A DNA stretch of 64,000 bases from Sulfurisphaera javensis (GCF_041154675.1 NZ_AP031322.1:2293812-2357811); one strand, 5' to 3'. Shown: positions 8,769-18,633, numbered from the stretch's first letter. Numbers and translations: made by a program. The notes: generated from the sequence alone by a model not told the origin.

Positions 8769-9587
8769 ATGAGAGAGAAAAATTATTTACAGAATATTAT
8801 TATATTAGCCTTTCTTGGTTTTCTTGTAACTTCTACCTTTAGTATAGCTAACGTTTATTTTATACCCAATTATGTTGTTAAAGATTCTAATTATACATAT
8901 AAAGTAATTATGTCTATAAGCGGTTTTGGGGGATTAATAAGTGAAACAAAAAGTGGTTTTGTAATATATAAAATAGACAATTATTCTTCAGATAATTTCA
9001 CATTTACTGTAACATCATTTGGTAATCTGTTTACCTATCTAAAGGATGAGAACATAAATCCACAAAAAATTCTATTAGTTTATGTAAATAACGGAACATA
9101 TACAATAAACTATAATGAATCATTAAAATTCCCTTCTATTAGTTTTTATTTGTTACAAAAAATAAGAGAAAACGAAACTATAATGGTTATTACTACTAAT
9201 GCTGGATCCTTTTATGTTTATAAAATAAACCAAAGTTTATCCAAAAATGGTGAGCAAGGAATTGTTAATCTTTATGTGGATAATAGTTCTGGTTTATTAA
9301 TAGAATTAAATGAGTATGCGTCAGACACATTAGGATCAGTAAATATTACTTTTGAGTTATATAACTTTACTCAAGTTTTAAATTCTTCTAATAAGAATAA
9401 TACTTTATCTTCCACTTCTTTTAGCAAATCAAATTTTGCCAATAGCTCGCAATTAAATTTAAATAATTCTTTAACTTATGATAGTACTTCAAAAAATGAT
9501 AATTATCTTATAGCAGTTGCAATAGTTGGTGTAATTATATTCAGCGTATTGCTTTTTCGTAATAGGTTTATTAAACGAAAGTTTTAA
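8769..9587 (+). CDS. Secreted, membrane-anchored hypothetical protein (right-arm partner of peptide locus)
   Basis: A 272-residue protein from the ATG at 8769, chosen because it directly follows the previous stop; an in-frame start at 8736 would lie inside that gene. It has an N-terminal signal/anchor helix, an outside domain with more than ten N-X-S/T sites, a Ser/Asn-rich stalk near 210-240 and a C-terminal membrane helix followed by FRNRFIKRKF, so it is anchored with a short basic cytosolic tail. The outside domain shares the strand pattern of the cytosolic 196-aa protein at 6199-6789 (Y-T-Y-K-V start; L-Y-V-D-N-S-S-G-L-L-I-E-L near the end). No named family recognised. It lies between the transposase-like gene and the sedolisin gene, 25 bases from the latter. 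Confidence 0.75.
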   Translation: MREKNYLQNIIILAFLGFLVTSTFSIANVYFIPNYVVKDSNYTYKVIMSISGFGGLISETKSGFVIYKIDNYSSDNFTFTVTSFGNLFTYLKDENINPQKILLVYVNNGTYTINYNESLKFPSISFYLLQKIRENETIMVITTNAGSFYVYKINQSLSKNGEQGIVNLYVDNSSGLLIELNEYASDTLGSVNITFELYNFTQVLNSSNKNNTLSSTSFSKSNFANSSQLNLNNSLTYDSTSKNDNYLIAVAIVGVIIFSVLLFRNRFIKRKF

Positions 9588-9612
9588 ATAATTCTTAAAT
9601 ATAATTATATAT

Positions 9613-11409
9613 ATGAATAGGAATACTAGTTTAATAGTAATATTTTTGATTTTGTTAATAGCAGAAGTGAGTAGTCAATCTATAGTAAGTCTATCGTATT
9701 CACAACCATATTACTTAGTATATAACTCCCCGTTCTATTCACTAATTTATCAGTCCGAATATGTTGGACCACTGAACGGATCTCAAGTAATATACTTTGC
9801 AGTAGTACTTAATTTTACGAACTTTTCCAGTCTGATGCAAACTACAAATGAAATTTTAAATCATGTAATGGGATTTATGTCACCACAACAATTCAGAGAA
9901 TATTATTATCCATCTACCTCATATATAAACTCAGTAATCTCGTATATGAAATCTTACGGAATTTCATTCATAGGACAGTACGGATTATTATTAATTTTTA
10001 AAGGTACAGTGAATGAAGTGGAGAATGCGTTTAATACTTATATTAATCTTTACTTCTATCCTACTGGAGAAATTTTTTGGTTTGGAGAACCAGGATTGCT
10101 GACATTCGTGCCATTTTATTTTTACGCAAATAATGTAACGCCATCATTGCCTTATAATATAGGTAAGCATATTATTGGAATAATTGGACTAAATAGTATA
10201 GACCCTACTATTTATCCCTCTCTTTACAATTCTAACTTTCAATTAGCTTCTAATCCATTAATATCAAATGTTACTGTAACTCCCTCTATAATAGCCCAAT
10301 ATTTTAATTTTACTAAAGTCTATGAAGAAAATAAGCTAGGTCAAGGTATGAGTATAGGAATTATAGGTGAACCCGAAAGTTATGTGAATTCTTCCGATAT
10401 TTATCATTTTTGGAATAAATTTAGCATAGTACCTCGAGAAGGTAAGTTAAACGTTATAGTTTTTGGGAGTAACACTAGTGAAGGAGAAAGCGCTGAAAAT
10501 GAAATGGATGCTGAATGGGCTGGAGTTTTAGCGCCTGATGCTAACATATATATTGTATTTAGCGACGGTTATGTAGGTGGGAATAAAATGATAGGGAATT
10601 TACTTAACTATTACTATGAATTCTATTATATGATTAATTACATTAATCCAGATGTTTTATCAGTTTCTGTTGAATTACCTGAATCATTTCTCGCTGCATA
10701 TGATCCTGTAATGTTGTATGCCATTAATAATCTTCTTATTCAAGCAGCAGATCAAGGAATATCAGTTATTGCTGCAGCAGGTGATTGGGGTTACGAAAGT
10801 AATTTCCCTCCCATAGATTTTATGATTAATGTTCAAAACACTATATGGTTCCCTGCAAGCGACCCATTAGTAACCTCTGCTGGTGGTATATTTGTTAATG
10901 TTTCTTCTACTGGTAAGGTTCTAAATATAAGCGGATGGGATTATAGTACTGGTGGTTTTAGCGTAGTTTTTTATGGGCAGTCATACGAGATGAATTCCTT
11001 AATTCCTGGAACATTAACGCTTTTCAGAAAATACCCAGATATAGCGTTTGTTGCTGATGGAGGATATAATATCACAGAATATGGTTCTGGTTTACCAATG
11101 ATTTATAATGGAAGTACTTATTACTGGTTCGGTACAAGTGGAGCGGCTCCTATGACAGCTGCAATGGTTGTATTATCGGGTCATAGACTTGGATCCTTAA
11201 ACTATATCTTTTATTATATTTCGTACAGTGGTGAAATTGATATAAACGGTTATGAGATGCAAGGCTTACCACCATGGATACCAATTACTTCTGGTTACAA
11301 TCCAATGCCTGCTACATACGGTTGGAACTATGTGACTGGAATAGGTACATATAATGCGTATGCTATGGTCTATGATCTAGATTTGATCTATAGTGTTGTG
11401 TATGGATAA
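9613..11409 (+). CDS. Secreted sedolisin-type serine-carboxyl peptidase (S53) with propeptide
   Basis: A 598-residue protein with a signal peptide (about 1-22), a propeptide domain like the pro-kumamolisin activation domain (about 50-170) and an S53 catalytic domain. Glu295 and Asp299 in E-N-E-M-D have the E-x3-D spacing of the sedolisin acid pair. Asp391 in AAAGDWG matches the oxyanion-hole Asp, and Ser509 lies in the FGTSGAAP motif. A GWNYVTGIG segment near 570 resembles the calcium-site region. Sedolisins are acid proteases, suited to the acidic outside of Sulfolobales. The gene sits between the anchored protein and the ABC exporter genes, so it may process a product of this locus. A general scavenging protease is the alternative. 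Confidence 0.9.
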   Translation: MNRNTSLIVIFLILLIAEVSSQSIVSLSYSQPYYLVYNSPFYSLIYQSEYVGPLNGSQVIYFAVVLNFTNFSSLMQTTNEILNHVMGFMSPQQFREYYYPSTSYINSVISYMKSYGISFIGQYGLLLIFKGTVNEVENAFNTYINLYFYPTGEIFWFGEPGLLTFVPFYFYANNVTPSLPYNIGKHIIGIIGLNSIDPTIYPSLYNSNFQLASNPLISNVTVTPSIIAQYFNFTKVYEENKLGQGMSIGIIGEPESYVNSSDIYHFWNKFSIVPREGKLNVIVFGSNTSEGESAENEMDAEWAGVLAPDANIYIVFSDGYVGGNKMIGNLLNYYYEFYYMINYINPDVLSVSVELPESFLAAYDPVMLYAINNLLIQAADQGISVIAAAGDWGYESNFPPIDFMINVQNTIWFPASDPLVTSAGGIFVNVSSTGKVLNISGWDYSTGGFSVVFYGQSYEMNSLIPGTLTLFRKYPDIAFVADGGYNITEYGSGLPMIYNGSTYYWFGTSGAAPMTAAMVVLSGHRLGSLNYIFYYISYSGEIDINGYEMQGLPPWIPITSGYNPMPATYGWNYVTGIGTYNAYAMVYDLDLIYSVVYG

Positions 11410-11443
11410 AAGTTTTAATATATCCATTTTTTATATATACTTA

Positions 11444-12364
11444 ATGTCAATTGAAGTTTCTAATCTCGTTAAGACTTTCGGAAAAGTTGTTGCGCTTGAA
11501 GATATATCTTTTAAGATTTCTTCTCCGGGTTGTTATGGAATTTTAGGTCCTAACGGGGCAGGTAAAACAACCCTTTTTAAGATTATGTCTACTTTAATTA
11601 AACCAACAAATGGTTCTGTGAGAATTAATGATTATGACGTATTTAAAGATAGGGAAAAAGCTTTAAAGAACACAGCATTTTTAGTAGGAACTCCAGAACC
11701 TTATGACTATCTTACAGTAAAAGAATTTATTGAATTTGCTGCTAAACTTAGAGGAAAAAAAGTTGATGTTAAGAGTTTAAAAGAAGAGTTAGATTTACCG
11801 GATTTAAGATCAAGATGTGGCGTTCTATCAAAGGGGCAAAAAAGAAGAGTGTATTTAGCTGCTCTTTTAGCACAAGATCCTCAAATTCTAGTTTTAGACG
11901 AGCCCACAGATGGGCTTGACCCAATAGAGATTTATGTTATAAAAAACATAATAAAAAAACTGAAGAAAGAGAAAATAGTAGTCTTTTCTTCGCATATTTT
12001 GTCTGAAGTCCAAGAATTATGTGACTATATAATAATTATAAAAAGAAGATTGCTATGGCAGGGCAGTAAAGAGAAACTTATGAGGATGTTTTCACCAAAA
12101 AGTTTGAGAATAGAATTTCTTTATCCAATATTTATAGAAGAAATTAAAAATTTAATAGGTGATATTTCTACTAATATAGAACAAGTAGAAGATAGTAATA
12201 GAACATTTATTGTTCATTATTCAGGTAATGATAATGATCGGCAAAAAATTCTAGAAAGATTAATAAAATTAGGAATACGAAGTTTCACAGATAACACATC
12301 TACATTAGAAGAAAGTTATATTAGATTATTAGAAAGATTTGATAAGGTGATAAATTATGATTAG
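11444..12364 (+). CDS. ABC transporter ATP-binding protein (ABC-2 type exporter)
   Basis: A 306-residue ATPase when started at ATG 11444 (M-S-I-E-V-S-N); an upstream in-frame start at 11393 lies inside the sedolisin gene and adds no family sequence. Walker A GPNGAGKTT is at 35-43, the signature LSKGQ at 128-132, Walker B LVLDEP at 149-154 and the H-loop His at 184. The roughly 100-residue C-terminal extension is typical of ABC-2 exporter ATPases for drugs, peptides or lipids. It starts 34 bases after the sedolisin stop and overlaps the permease gene by eight bases, so all three are likely cotranscribed. The transported substrate is unknown; the peptides encoded upstream are candidates. Confidence 0.92.
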   Translation: MSIEVSNLVKTFGKVVALEDISFKISSPGCYGILGPNGAGKTTLFKIMSTLIKPTNGSVRINDYDVFKDREKALKNTAFLVGTPEPYDYLTVKEFIEFAAKLRGKKVDVKSLKEELDLPDLRSRCGVLSKGQKRRVYLAALLAQDPQILVLDEPTDGLDPIEIYVIKNIIKKLKKEKIVVFSSHILSEVQELCDYIIIIKRRLLWQGSKEKLMRMFSPKSLRIEFLYPIFIEEIKNLIGDISTNIEQVEDSNRTFIVHYSGNDNDRQKILERLIKLGIRSFTDNTSTLEESYIRLLERFDKVINYD

Positions 12365-13160
12365 TAAGTCAAGTAACTTATGGCTTATTATATCTTCAAA
12401 TTTCAAATTTTATTATAGATCAAAAAGGTTTCAAATTCTATTACCATTATCATTAGCAATATCTTACATAAATGTAATTCTGGTGTTCTTACATATTGTT
12501 ACTAAGCCATCTAGTCCTTATACTTTCATGGATGCTACATTATCTTATTATTTACCATTATTTATTGTAATAGCGGGATTATTTGGAGGAGATTTAATAA
12601 GTAAGGACTTTAGCAGAGAAGGTCTTTTTACGTTGTCACAACCTTTAAAAAGAGAGACAATATTTGTAGCTAGATTTATATCAGCACTAATAGCTTCAAT
12701 TATAGCTGTTTTAATATTCTTAGCGGGGGTTATGTCATCTACACTTCTGTTATATTCACATCTAGTTGGCAATTGGCCTCTAATAATTGCCTTTTCAATA
12801 TTTGGTATGGCATCATTACTAGCTTTTACTTCGTTATTTAGTACTTTAAGTAAGAATCCCTCAATATCAATAACTATATCTATATTTGTTCTTCTAATAA
12901 TCTTTCCTCTAATAGAAGCTATTCTTACTGATATCCAGTATGAACCATGGTTCCTTATAATCTATGGTTTAACCGTAATATCCAACGTTGCAGAACCTAC
13001 TTATCCTCCTCATATACTCAAGGAAGTAACAACAAATGGAATTCAACGTATCTATAACGTTACAATTCCGGAAAGTATAGAAATACTTCTCTCTTATTTT
13101 ATTATAAGCATCTTACTTTCAATTATAGTTTATAGATCACGTCAACTATCTGAAATCTAA
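12357..13160 (+). CDS. ABC-2 type transporter permease
   Basis: A 267-residue membrane protein with six predicted hydrophobic helices. The G-D-L-I-S-K-D-F-S-R-E-G-L motif after helix two is the typical cytosolic coupling sequence of ABC-2 permeases (compare NatB/Nod-type). An outside loop of about 50 residues precedes the last helix. It overlaps the 3' end of the ATPase gene. The pair would form an exporter as a dimer. The next gene starts almost 200 bases later, so the operon probably ends here. Confidence 0.88.
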   Translation: MISKSSNLWLIISSNFKFYYRSKRFQILLPLSLAISYINVILVFLHIVTKPSSPYTFMDATLSYYLPLFIVIAGLFGGDLISKDFSREGLFTLSQPLKRETIFVARFISALIASIIAVLIFLAGVMSSTLLLYSHLVGNWPLIIAFSIFGMASLLAFTSLFSTLSKNPSISITISIFVLLIIFPLIEAILTDIQYEPWFLIIYGLTVISNVAEPTYPPHILKEVTTNGIQRIYNVTIPESIEILLSYFIISILLSIIVYRSRQLSEI

Positions 13161-13352
13161 TATTCTTTTATCTATATAAAGCTTATGTTGATACTGGTAT
13201 ATATTTATTAGAACTTTGGTTATAATATACCTAAAAATTGGTACCAATTTATTTGATTACTTTTTCTAAAATGAAATTATATCAAGATAGTACTAATAAT
13301 CATATGAAATAGTCAACAAAATTTTTTATATTTATAAGTAGTAATAAATAGT

Positions 13353-13814
13353 ATGGGAGTTATAATTAAATCTGGGTCTAGTTTAAAGAAAATAAGTATT
13401 TATACGCTTGTTGATGTAGCAGTATTTTTTATTACAGCTTATTTAGCTCCTTTAGTTAAATATAATTTAGCAGATATAGTAGTATTTGACATTTCATTCT
13501 TTCTTTTGATACTATTTGTAATACTACTTGTTCTCTCTATTAGAAAAGGAAGCATAATTGTTACAGATGAAGGGATTTATTTAAGATGGCTAAGGAAATA
13601 TTACATACCATGGAGTGAAGTTAACAACATAGATCTTAAAAATACAAGGCTTTTTATATCACCTTTTACCAGAAAACTTGTAAAGGAATATGCGATACAA
13701 ATTTATACAAATAATAAATTATTTGAGATAGAAGTTCCAAAAGCGAAAGAAGTATATGAGAAAATGACAGAGAAAATACAAAAAATACGTAAGAATAATA
13801 TGAATGAAAATTGA
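13353..13814 (+). CDS. Small membrane protein with PH-like domain
   Basis: A 153-residue protein with two membrane helices (about 15-35 and 45-65) followed by a cytosolic beta-rich domain. The sequence I-V-T-D-E-G-I-Y-L-R-W-L, then I-P-W-S-E-V-N-N-I, resembles the bacterial PH-like domain (bPH/DUF2244-like) often attached to two helices. An IFITPRTRK-like segment follows. The C-terminus is basic and helical. Role unknown. It is separated from the exporter and may be unrelated to it. A TATA-like TTTTTTATA lies about 25-30 bases upstream of the ATG. Confidence 0.65.
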   Translation: MGVIIKSGSSLKKISIYTLVDVAVFFITAYLAPLVKYNLADIVVFDISFFLLILFVILLVLSIRKGSIIVTDEGIYLRWLRKYYIPWSEVNNIDLKNTRLFISPFTRKLVKEYAIQIYTNNKLFEIEVPKAKEVYEKMTEKIQKIRKNNMNEN

Positions 13815-14537
13815 AAAATTTCTTAATTCAAAATTTAATTCATTAACTCCTAAGTATTCATCTATTAATAATTTAGAGTATTAAGATTTCTATATTATAA
13901 CGATGTATACTATTCAATTATAATAATAAAAATTATGCATCTAGTATAAATTTCATTAATTAAAAATAAATACTGTTAGTTATAAAGCATCTTATAAATA
14001 ATAAAGAAATTTATATAATTATAAACTATACTGATTGCATTAAGGTATGATATCTATACAAAAGCATAGTAATGTCGAAAAGCATTAAAAATGATTTAGG
14101 TCACATAAGAATTAATTACTCTGGGACTAAGAACGACTAATTTGATAATCCTGCTTAATATGAGTGTTTTTATAAAAAATATCTATTATCTGTACTTCTG
14201 CCTTTAAATAAGTGATGCAATATCTAATCGATGACTCAAGTCTTAGGTTTTTATAGTGTGGGGAAGTAAGACTATTGCCTAGTAGAGAATGAGCAATCAA
14301 CTGGTAATTTATGGTATCTATAGTTTTAATGATAGCTTCTTAATTTCAATGTGAGAATACAAATTATTTCTATGATTTTCCTATCTACTCTGACCTTTAT
14401 CATATACAAATCTTCTCTTAAATTTTCGCATAGAGACGATTGAGATTTTTACTATATATGATACCATGACTAGCTTTATTATTTCATTTAATTAAACGAA
14501 GAGAGACTTTTTAAACGTTTATTATTAACAATATTAT
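13815..14537. other. Intergenic region, possible transposon relic
   Basis: About 720 bases without an ORF. Around 14250-14320 a broken plus-strand frame reads C-G-E-V-R-L-L-P-S-R-E and then stops, faintly like the C-terminus of TnpB proteins. The match is too short to call. Nothing else was recognised. Confidence 0.3.
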
Positions 14538-14984
14538 ATGAAGTTTATTTATTTAGGAATTATCCTTATAATAATTGGAATTAGTCTTTTATCCTTAGTA
14601 CTCTTAGCTAATTCAAAGTATGTTAAAATAAACAGTAAGGTTGAACTATATCCAAATTCTACTTATGAAGTTCCTTATATAGGTAATGCTGAAGTACTAT
14701 TTAGTTATAATTTTACTTCTCCGGTAGAAGTTTTCGGTTACCCTTCTTCTGCAGTAAAAATTAATGATAGCTTAGATTATGTAATTTGCTTCTTTTCATC
14801 TTCGCCAGGAAATATAACAATAAAGAATAACAATGTTTTCCCTTCTATAGTTAATTACACTCTTTATGAGACTAGTGGTATAGGATTATATTCAGATTAT
14901 TTAATCTCATTAGGCCCTATTATTATCACGTCTGGTATTGTTTTAATCATATATGAAAAAATAATAAGGAAAAGACCAAGATGA
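14538..14984 (+). CDS. Hypothetical membrane protein with extracytoplasmic domain
   Basis: A 148-residue protein: N-terminal membrane helix (about 5-25), an outside domain of about 85 residues with several N-X-S/T sites and only one Cys, then a second membrane helix and a basic tail (EKIIRKRPR). The ATG is preceded at a leaderless spacing by TTTAAACGTTTATT. No family recognised. It lies alone between two gene-free stretches, on the same strand as the peptide/exporter block. Confidence 0.6.
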   Translation: MKFIYLGIILIIIGISLLSLVLLANSKYVKINSKVELYPNSTYEVPYIGNAEVLFSYNFTSPVEVFGYPSSAVKINDSLDYVICFFSSSPGNITIKNNNVFPSIVNYTLYETSGIGLYSDYLISLGPIIITSGIVLIIYEKIIRKRPR

Positions 14985-15310
14985 AGATTATATTAAGCTA
15001 GTTAGGTTTCTGTACAAGTTGGGTCTCATTGGATTTCGTTTACTATATATTATTCTTCTCATCCACCTTGTGGAAACCGTATATTTTAGTTTCTTTTATC
15101 ACTACTATTTACTAATTTTCTATACACATGTAGTTTGATCTAAGAGCATTTCACGCTTTTATGGAAATTGTTTTCAACAGCCGATTTTGTTTTTATAAAT
15201 TCTCTATATAAAGGATTAATTTTCCGTAAGAATGAGGATACAAAGCATTTCAAAACTTTTAGCTTATTTCATTTTTTGTTTTATGTAAATCTTTTTTAGT
15301 AAAAGATAAA
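14985..15310. other. Intergenic region, nothing recognised
   Basis: About 325 bases between convergent genes, AT-rich, with no ORF or repeat I can support. Confidence 0.4.
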
Positions 15311-16093
15311 TCAAGATTCATATTTGCTAAGGTATCTAAGTCTATCAGATAATGAAGGATGAGTTCTGAAAAAGCTCTTATCCTCTATTGTATTTATTAA
15401 TTGTTGTTTTATAAAATATAATTGGAAATCAGGAATATCTCTGAGTAAATAACTAGGGATTGTTCTGCCTAAATAACCTATTTTTATTAAAGCGTTTTCT
15501 AAATACACTGTTAGCCATCTGTTATTTTTAACTGCTGTAATGTCAGCCCTTTTTTCTAACCATCTGTGAAATAAAATAAAAATAGGGAAGACAAGAAAGA
15601 AAAGAACCATGCCTAAAATGAAGTTTATATTAAAGGCAAAGAGATATATAATATCGTATAGAATTAAGCCAATTACTTGAATTTCCATGTCATGATTTCT
15701 TATGTGAGATAATTCATGTGCTGTAACAGCTATTAATTCATTATCTTGTAAGGAAGTTAAAATAGATGAAGTATAGCCTATACCCTTGAAAAATATATTT
15801 CCAAACGCAAAAGCGTTAGTGTAATCAGTATACGTAATAAACACTTTAGGTTTTCTCATTCTGAATAGATTAGAAGTGTAGGAAACAATAGAATCTAATC
15901 TCAAATCGTAACTTCTTTTTAACTTAAAAGAAATAATCATAATATAAGGAGAAAGAAGATACCATATAAAGAAGACTAAGCTTATTTCTCCAATCTCTAA
16001 ATAAAAATTTGAAGGAAAGAATGAAGAGACAACGAAAGAGAGAAGTAATAAAACAGCAAAAGAAAGAAAATAATATCTCCACCAATACTTCAT
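15311..16093 (-). CDS. M48 (HtpX-like) membrane zinc metalloprotease
   Basis: A 260-residue protein with two N-terminal membrane helices, a zinc site HELSH at 126-130 followed by IRNHD, two further hydrophobic helices at about 140-175, and Glu180 in W-L-E-K-R-A-D, which supplies the third zinc ligand in M48 peptidases. The arrangement is that of HtpX, which degrades membrane proteins with the active site on the cytosolic face. The C-terminus has the family-typical T-H-P-S-L-S-D-R-L sequence. The gene stands alone on the minus strand. Its small size agrees with archaeal HtpX relatives. Confidence 0.88.
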   Translation of the reverse strand: MKYWWRYYFLSFAVLLLLSFVVSSFFPSNFYLEIGEISLVFFIWYLLSPYIMIISFKLKRSYDLRLDSIVSYTSNLFRMRKPKVFITYTDYTNAFAFGNIFFKGIGYTSSILTSLQDNELIAVTAHELSHIRNHDMEIQVIGLILYDIIYLFAFNINFILGMVLFFLVFPIFILFHRWLEKRADITAVKNNRWLTVYLENALIKIGYLGRTIPSYLLRDIPDFQLYFIKQQLINTIEDKSFFRTHPSLSDRLRYLSKYES

Positions 16094-16732
16094 AGGAAAA
16101 TATTTGAGTAAAAGATAATATATATTATGAAACTAAAAATATGTTCTAATCCTCGCATCTTAATTGTCTCATGAATTTTATCTTCTATTTCAGACAAAAT
16201 TAATAATTTTACTTTTCCATCATAATTAAGTAACTTGTTAAAGCATTTATTCTAGTATTCCAGTAGATCTCTTTTCACCAATTATTAATATTCTCTATCT
16301 CACCATTAATTACAGTATAAATTCCTTCAATCTCCATAAATATAAACATCCATACTTTAGTAGAATATATAACGTTTAGCTTCTTTCATATCATTAATTT
16401 GAGTTCCTCAATTCTGAGGTGAAAACATTAATTTTGAAGATAGGGTATAATGTTCTGAGGTAGGGTGTATAAACACTCTCTTTTTATAAGGAAGGATTTA
16501 ATTTCTTCCTCGTCTACATGTTTCGCCATCTGGATTAACAGTAAAAATTACATTTGCAGTTGTTTTACTTTCTGGTCTTCAATATGTAAGTAACTTCATT
16601 TTTAAGGAAAGTTTAGTTAATTATATTTATAATCTTTAGAAAATAATAGCAAAAACGAAAAGTAGAAACCAAGATAAATAATTTATCTTGATATCTTTCG
16701 TTCTTCTTAACTTAGAAGAAAGCAAATATTTA
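16094..16732. other. Intergenic region with a short direct repeat
   Basis: About 640 bases without a supportable gene. The word TTCTGAGGT occurs twice about 40 bases apart (near 16415 and 16452). No transposon ends or RNA gene were seen. Confidence 0.4.
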
Positions 16733-17410
16733 TTATCTGAAATACAATTCTCCATGATATGGGATTAAGATCTTATATGGTAGTGCCATTAAATTATTAA
16801 ATGCCTCTAGTGCTTTCTCATAATCCCAACAGAAGAACTTAAGAGGAGGTTTTACTCCGTTTATATTTCTAATAGCATCCCCTGCAATTAAAATACCATC
16901 TCCAAATAATGCTATATGACCCTTTGTATGTCCGGGAACATGAATTACTTTGAATCCAGCTAATTCTTCTCCCCCTTTTAATTTGACATCAATAGTAGGT
17001 AATTCAATTTTCATATTTTCTATTCTATTAATTGTTTTTCTTATTTCTTCCTCTGGTATATTAAACTCTTTTTTTACTTCTTCTACGGGAATTTTTCCTC
17101 CAAGATTAAACTCCTCTAACTCATGAGCATATATTTTTGCTTTAGCTTCTCTCCTTATCTTTTCTGCATTACCGAAATGATCCGGATGAGCATGAGTAAT
17201 TACAATATCTGAAATATCTGAAATTGAATATCCCCAAGATTTTAAGTATTTCTCTAAATTCTCAAAATTTTCCGGTAAGCTAGTGTCAACTAACATTAAT
17301 CCTCCGCTAGGTCCATTTTCGATTAGCACAACATTATGATTTAAAATAGTGCCGAAAAAGTCTGGTTCAAGCAATTCTATTATTCTTATTTTATTGTTTA
17401 TTTTTACCAT
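16733..17410 (-). CDS. Metallo-beta-lactamase fold hydrolase
   Basis: A 225-residue MBL-fold protein. The metal motif T-H-A-H-P-D-H lies at 72-78, giving ligands His73, His75, Asp77 and His78. A later V-P-G-H-T-K-G-H supplies another His, A-G-D-A the bridging Asp, and P-Y-H-G-E near the C-terminus the last His. It belongs to the broad glyoxalase II-like group, whose members act as thioesterases, persulfide dioxygenases or lactonases. The gene overlaps the 3' end of the U32 gene by 20 bases, so the two are probably cotranscribed. A sulfur-related thioester or persulfide substrate would fit the sre neighbourhood but is unproven. Confidence 0.88.
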   Translation of the reverse strand: MVKINNKIRIIELLEPDFFGTILNHNVVLIENGPSGGLMLVDTSLPENFENLEKYLKSWGYSISDISDIVITHAHPDHFGNAEKIRREAKAKIYAHELEEFNLGGKIPVEEVKKEFNIPEEEIRKTINRIENMKIELPTIDVKLKGGEELAGFKVIHVPGHTKGHIALFGDGILIAGDAIRNINGVKPPLKFFCWDYEKALEAFNNLMALPYKILIPYHGELYFR

Positions 17411-18524
17411 CTTCTCTAAACCTCGGAATAAGTTCTATAGGTGGTCTTATCTTATCTCTAGGCAATTCTCCCTCAACTCTTATGGTTTTTTCTGCTATAA
17501 TATCACAATATTTACAATCTTCACAACTTCTTTCCTCACATCTATTATATTTAAAATAACTTAACCAGTTAGGAGGAAATGCATTATTATCAACATATAT
17601 TTTCATCAAAATTTCATATTGGGATGAGGAATTTATTTTCCTTAATGCGGAAGTAGTAGCTCTACCTTGAACATAACTTAAAATATCTAATAAGTTTCCC
17701 TCGTATTTTCTTTCTGAATAAGCTTTTACTACATTAACTAACCAGTCTGTCTTTTTATTTCTACCAGCTATCTTAAATCTGTCTATTCCTATTTCCTCGT
17801 AATAATGAAGATCTTCTGGTCTTATCCATCTCATTCTAATTATGTTAGCAAAATCATTTCTAACTTCTGTAGCGCAGAAAAGGACTGGAAATTCATACCA
17901 AATTCCTTTTATTCCATCTTTTGCTGAGGCATAAGAAGTCACTTGATCATGGGTTAACTTATATGGGCAACCCCATAAACAAGTGTTATTTGTGATTACT
18001 TCTATGTCAGCATTATATTTCTTAGCCAACTTTGCAGATTGTTCCAAAAGAGAGAAATTACGGTTAGTATCCTCATCCATAATAACAGTATTAACTCCCA
18101 TCTTTAGGTATTCCTCAACTTTTCTTATGTGAGTAATTCTTGCAAATGAAGAAACTGAAACTTCAATATCAGGGTACTCTCTTTTTATGAAATATATTAA
18201 AAAAGGTAAGGCAACTATAAAGCCATCAACTCCGAAATTAACTAACTTATCTACTTCTTTTTTCAAATCTTCATGAAATTTTTCACTATACTCTTTTCCA
18301 TATAAATTAGCTGTATTCATAGTGTAAAGAAATTTTATCTTATAAGAATGGAGTAGTTCAATATGGGACTTTAATCTTTCGTCATCAACTTTAGGTAAAA
18401 TAAATGATGCTCTTCCATGTCCTGTCAAAGTTTCTGTCTGGCTTCCATACATATATTTTACTGGATATTGATGAATTTTCTCTACTAACTCATCGTCAAA
18501 ATTTGTTGCAACTACGAGACGCAT
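17391..18524 (-). CDS. U32 family protein (peptidase U32/UbiU-UbiV-like), Fe-S type
   Basis: A 377-residue protein of the U32 family. Conserved family parts are an early [14 protein letters not shown] segment, a barrel-like region, and [10 protein letters not shown] (C-x3-C), followed by a Cys in F-P-V-L-F-C. The C-terminus carries another cluster [12 protein letters not shown]. Proven relatives UbiU and UbiV hold 4Fe-4S clusters and hydroxylate ubiquinone without oxygen; others modify rRNA or tRNA. A role in oxygen-independent quinone synthesis would fit a sulfur- and hydrogen-respiring archaeon, but this is inference. A TATA box at about 18541-18552 sets a leaderless start. A CATTGGACT word lies about 100 bases upstream. 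Confidence 0.8.
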   Translation of the reverse strand: MRLVVATNFDDELVEKIHQYPVKYMYGSQTETLTGHGRASFILPKVDDERLKSHIELLHSYKIKFLYTMNTANLYGKEYSEKFHEDLKKEVDKLVNFGVDGFIVALPFLIYFIKREYPDIEVSVSSFARITHIRKVEEYLKMGVNTVIMDEDTNRNFSLLEQSAKLAKKYNADIEVITNNTCLWGCPYKLTHDQVTSYASAKDGIKGIWYEFPVLFCATEVRNDFANIIRMRWIRPEDLHYYEEIGIDRFKIAGRNKKTDWLVNVVKAYSERKYEGNLLDILSYVQGRATTSALRKINSSSQYEILMKIYVDNNAFPPNWLSYFKYNRCEERSCEDCKYCDIIAEKTIRVEGELPRDKIRPPIELIPRFREDGKNKQ

Positions 18525-18624
18525 AAACTATACTCTCATGGTATAAATTTAAAACTTGTGTATTTATTTTGTTTACATTATTTTTGAAAGTTTATGTTGA
18601 ACTAATTATCATAAGATAGTCATT

Positions 18625-18633
18625 AGTCCAATG
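18625..18633 (-). promoter_or_regulatory. CATTGGACT half-site upstream of U32 gene
   Basis: The plus strand reads AGTCCAATG, that is CATTGGACT on the minus strand toward the U32/MBL operon, about 75 bases upstream of its TATA box. The same word forms the inverted repeat at 26605-26633 and occurs at 46670-46678. Confidence 0.4.

Noticed and set aside
14200-14330. Possible TnpB C-terminal relic
   Set aside because: Only about ten residues match a C-G-E-V-R-L-L-P pattern, with stops on both sides and no transposon ends; too weak to list as a mobile element.
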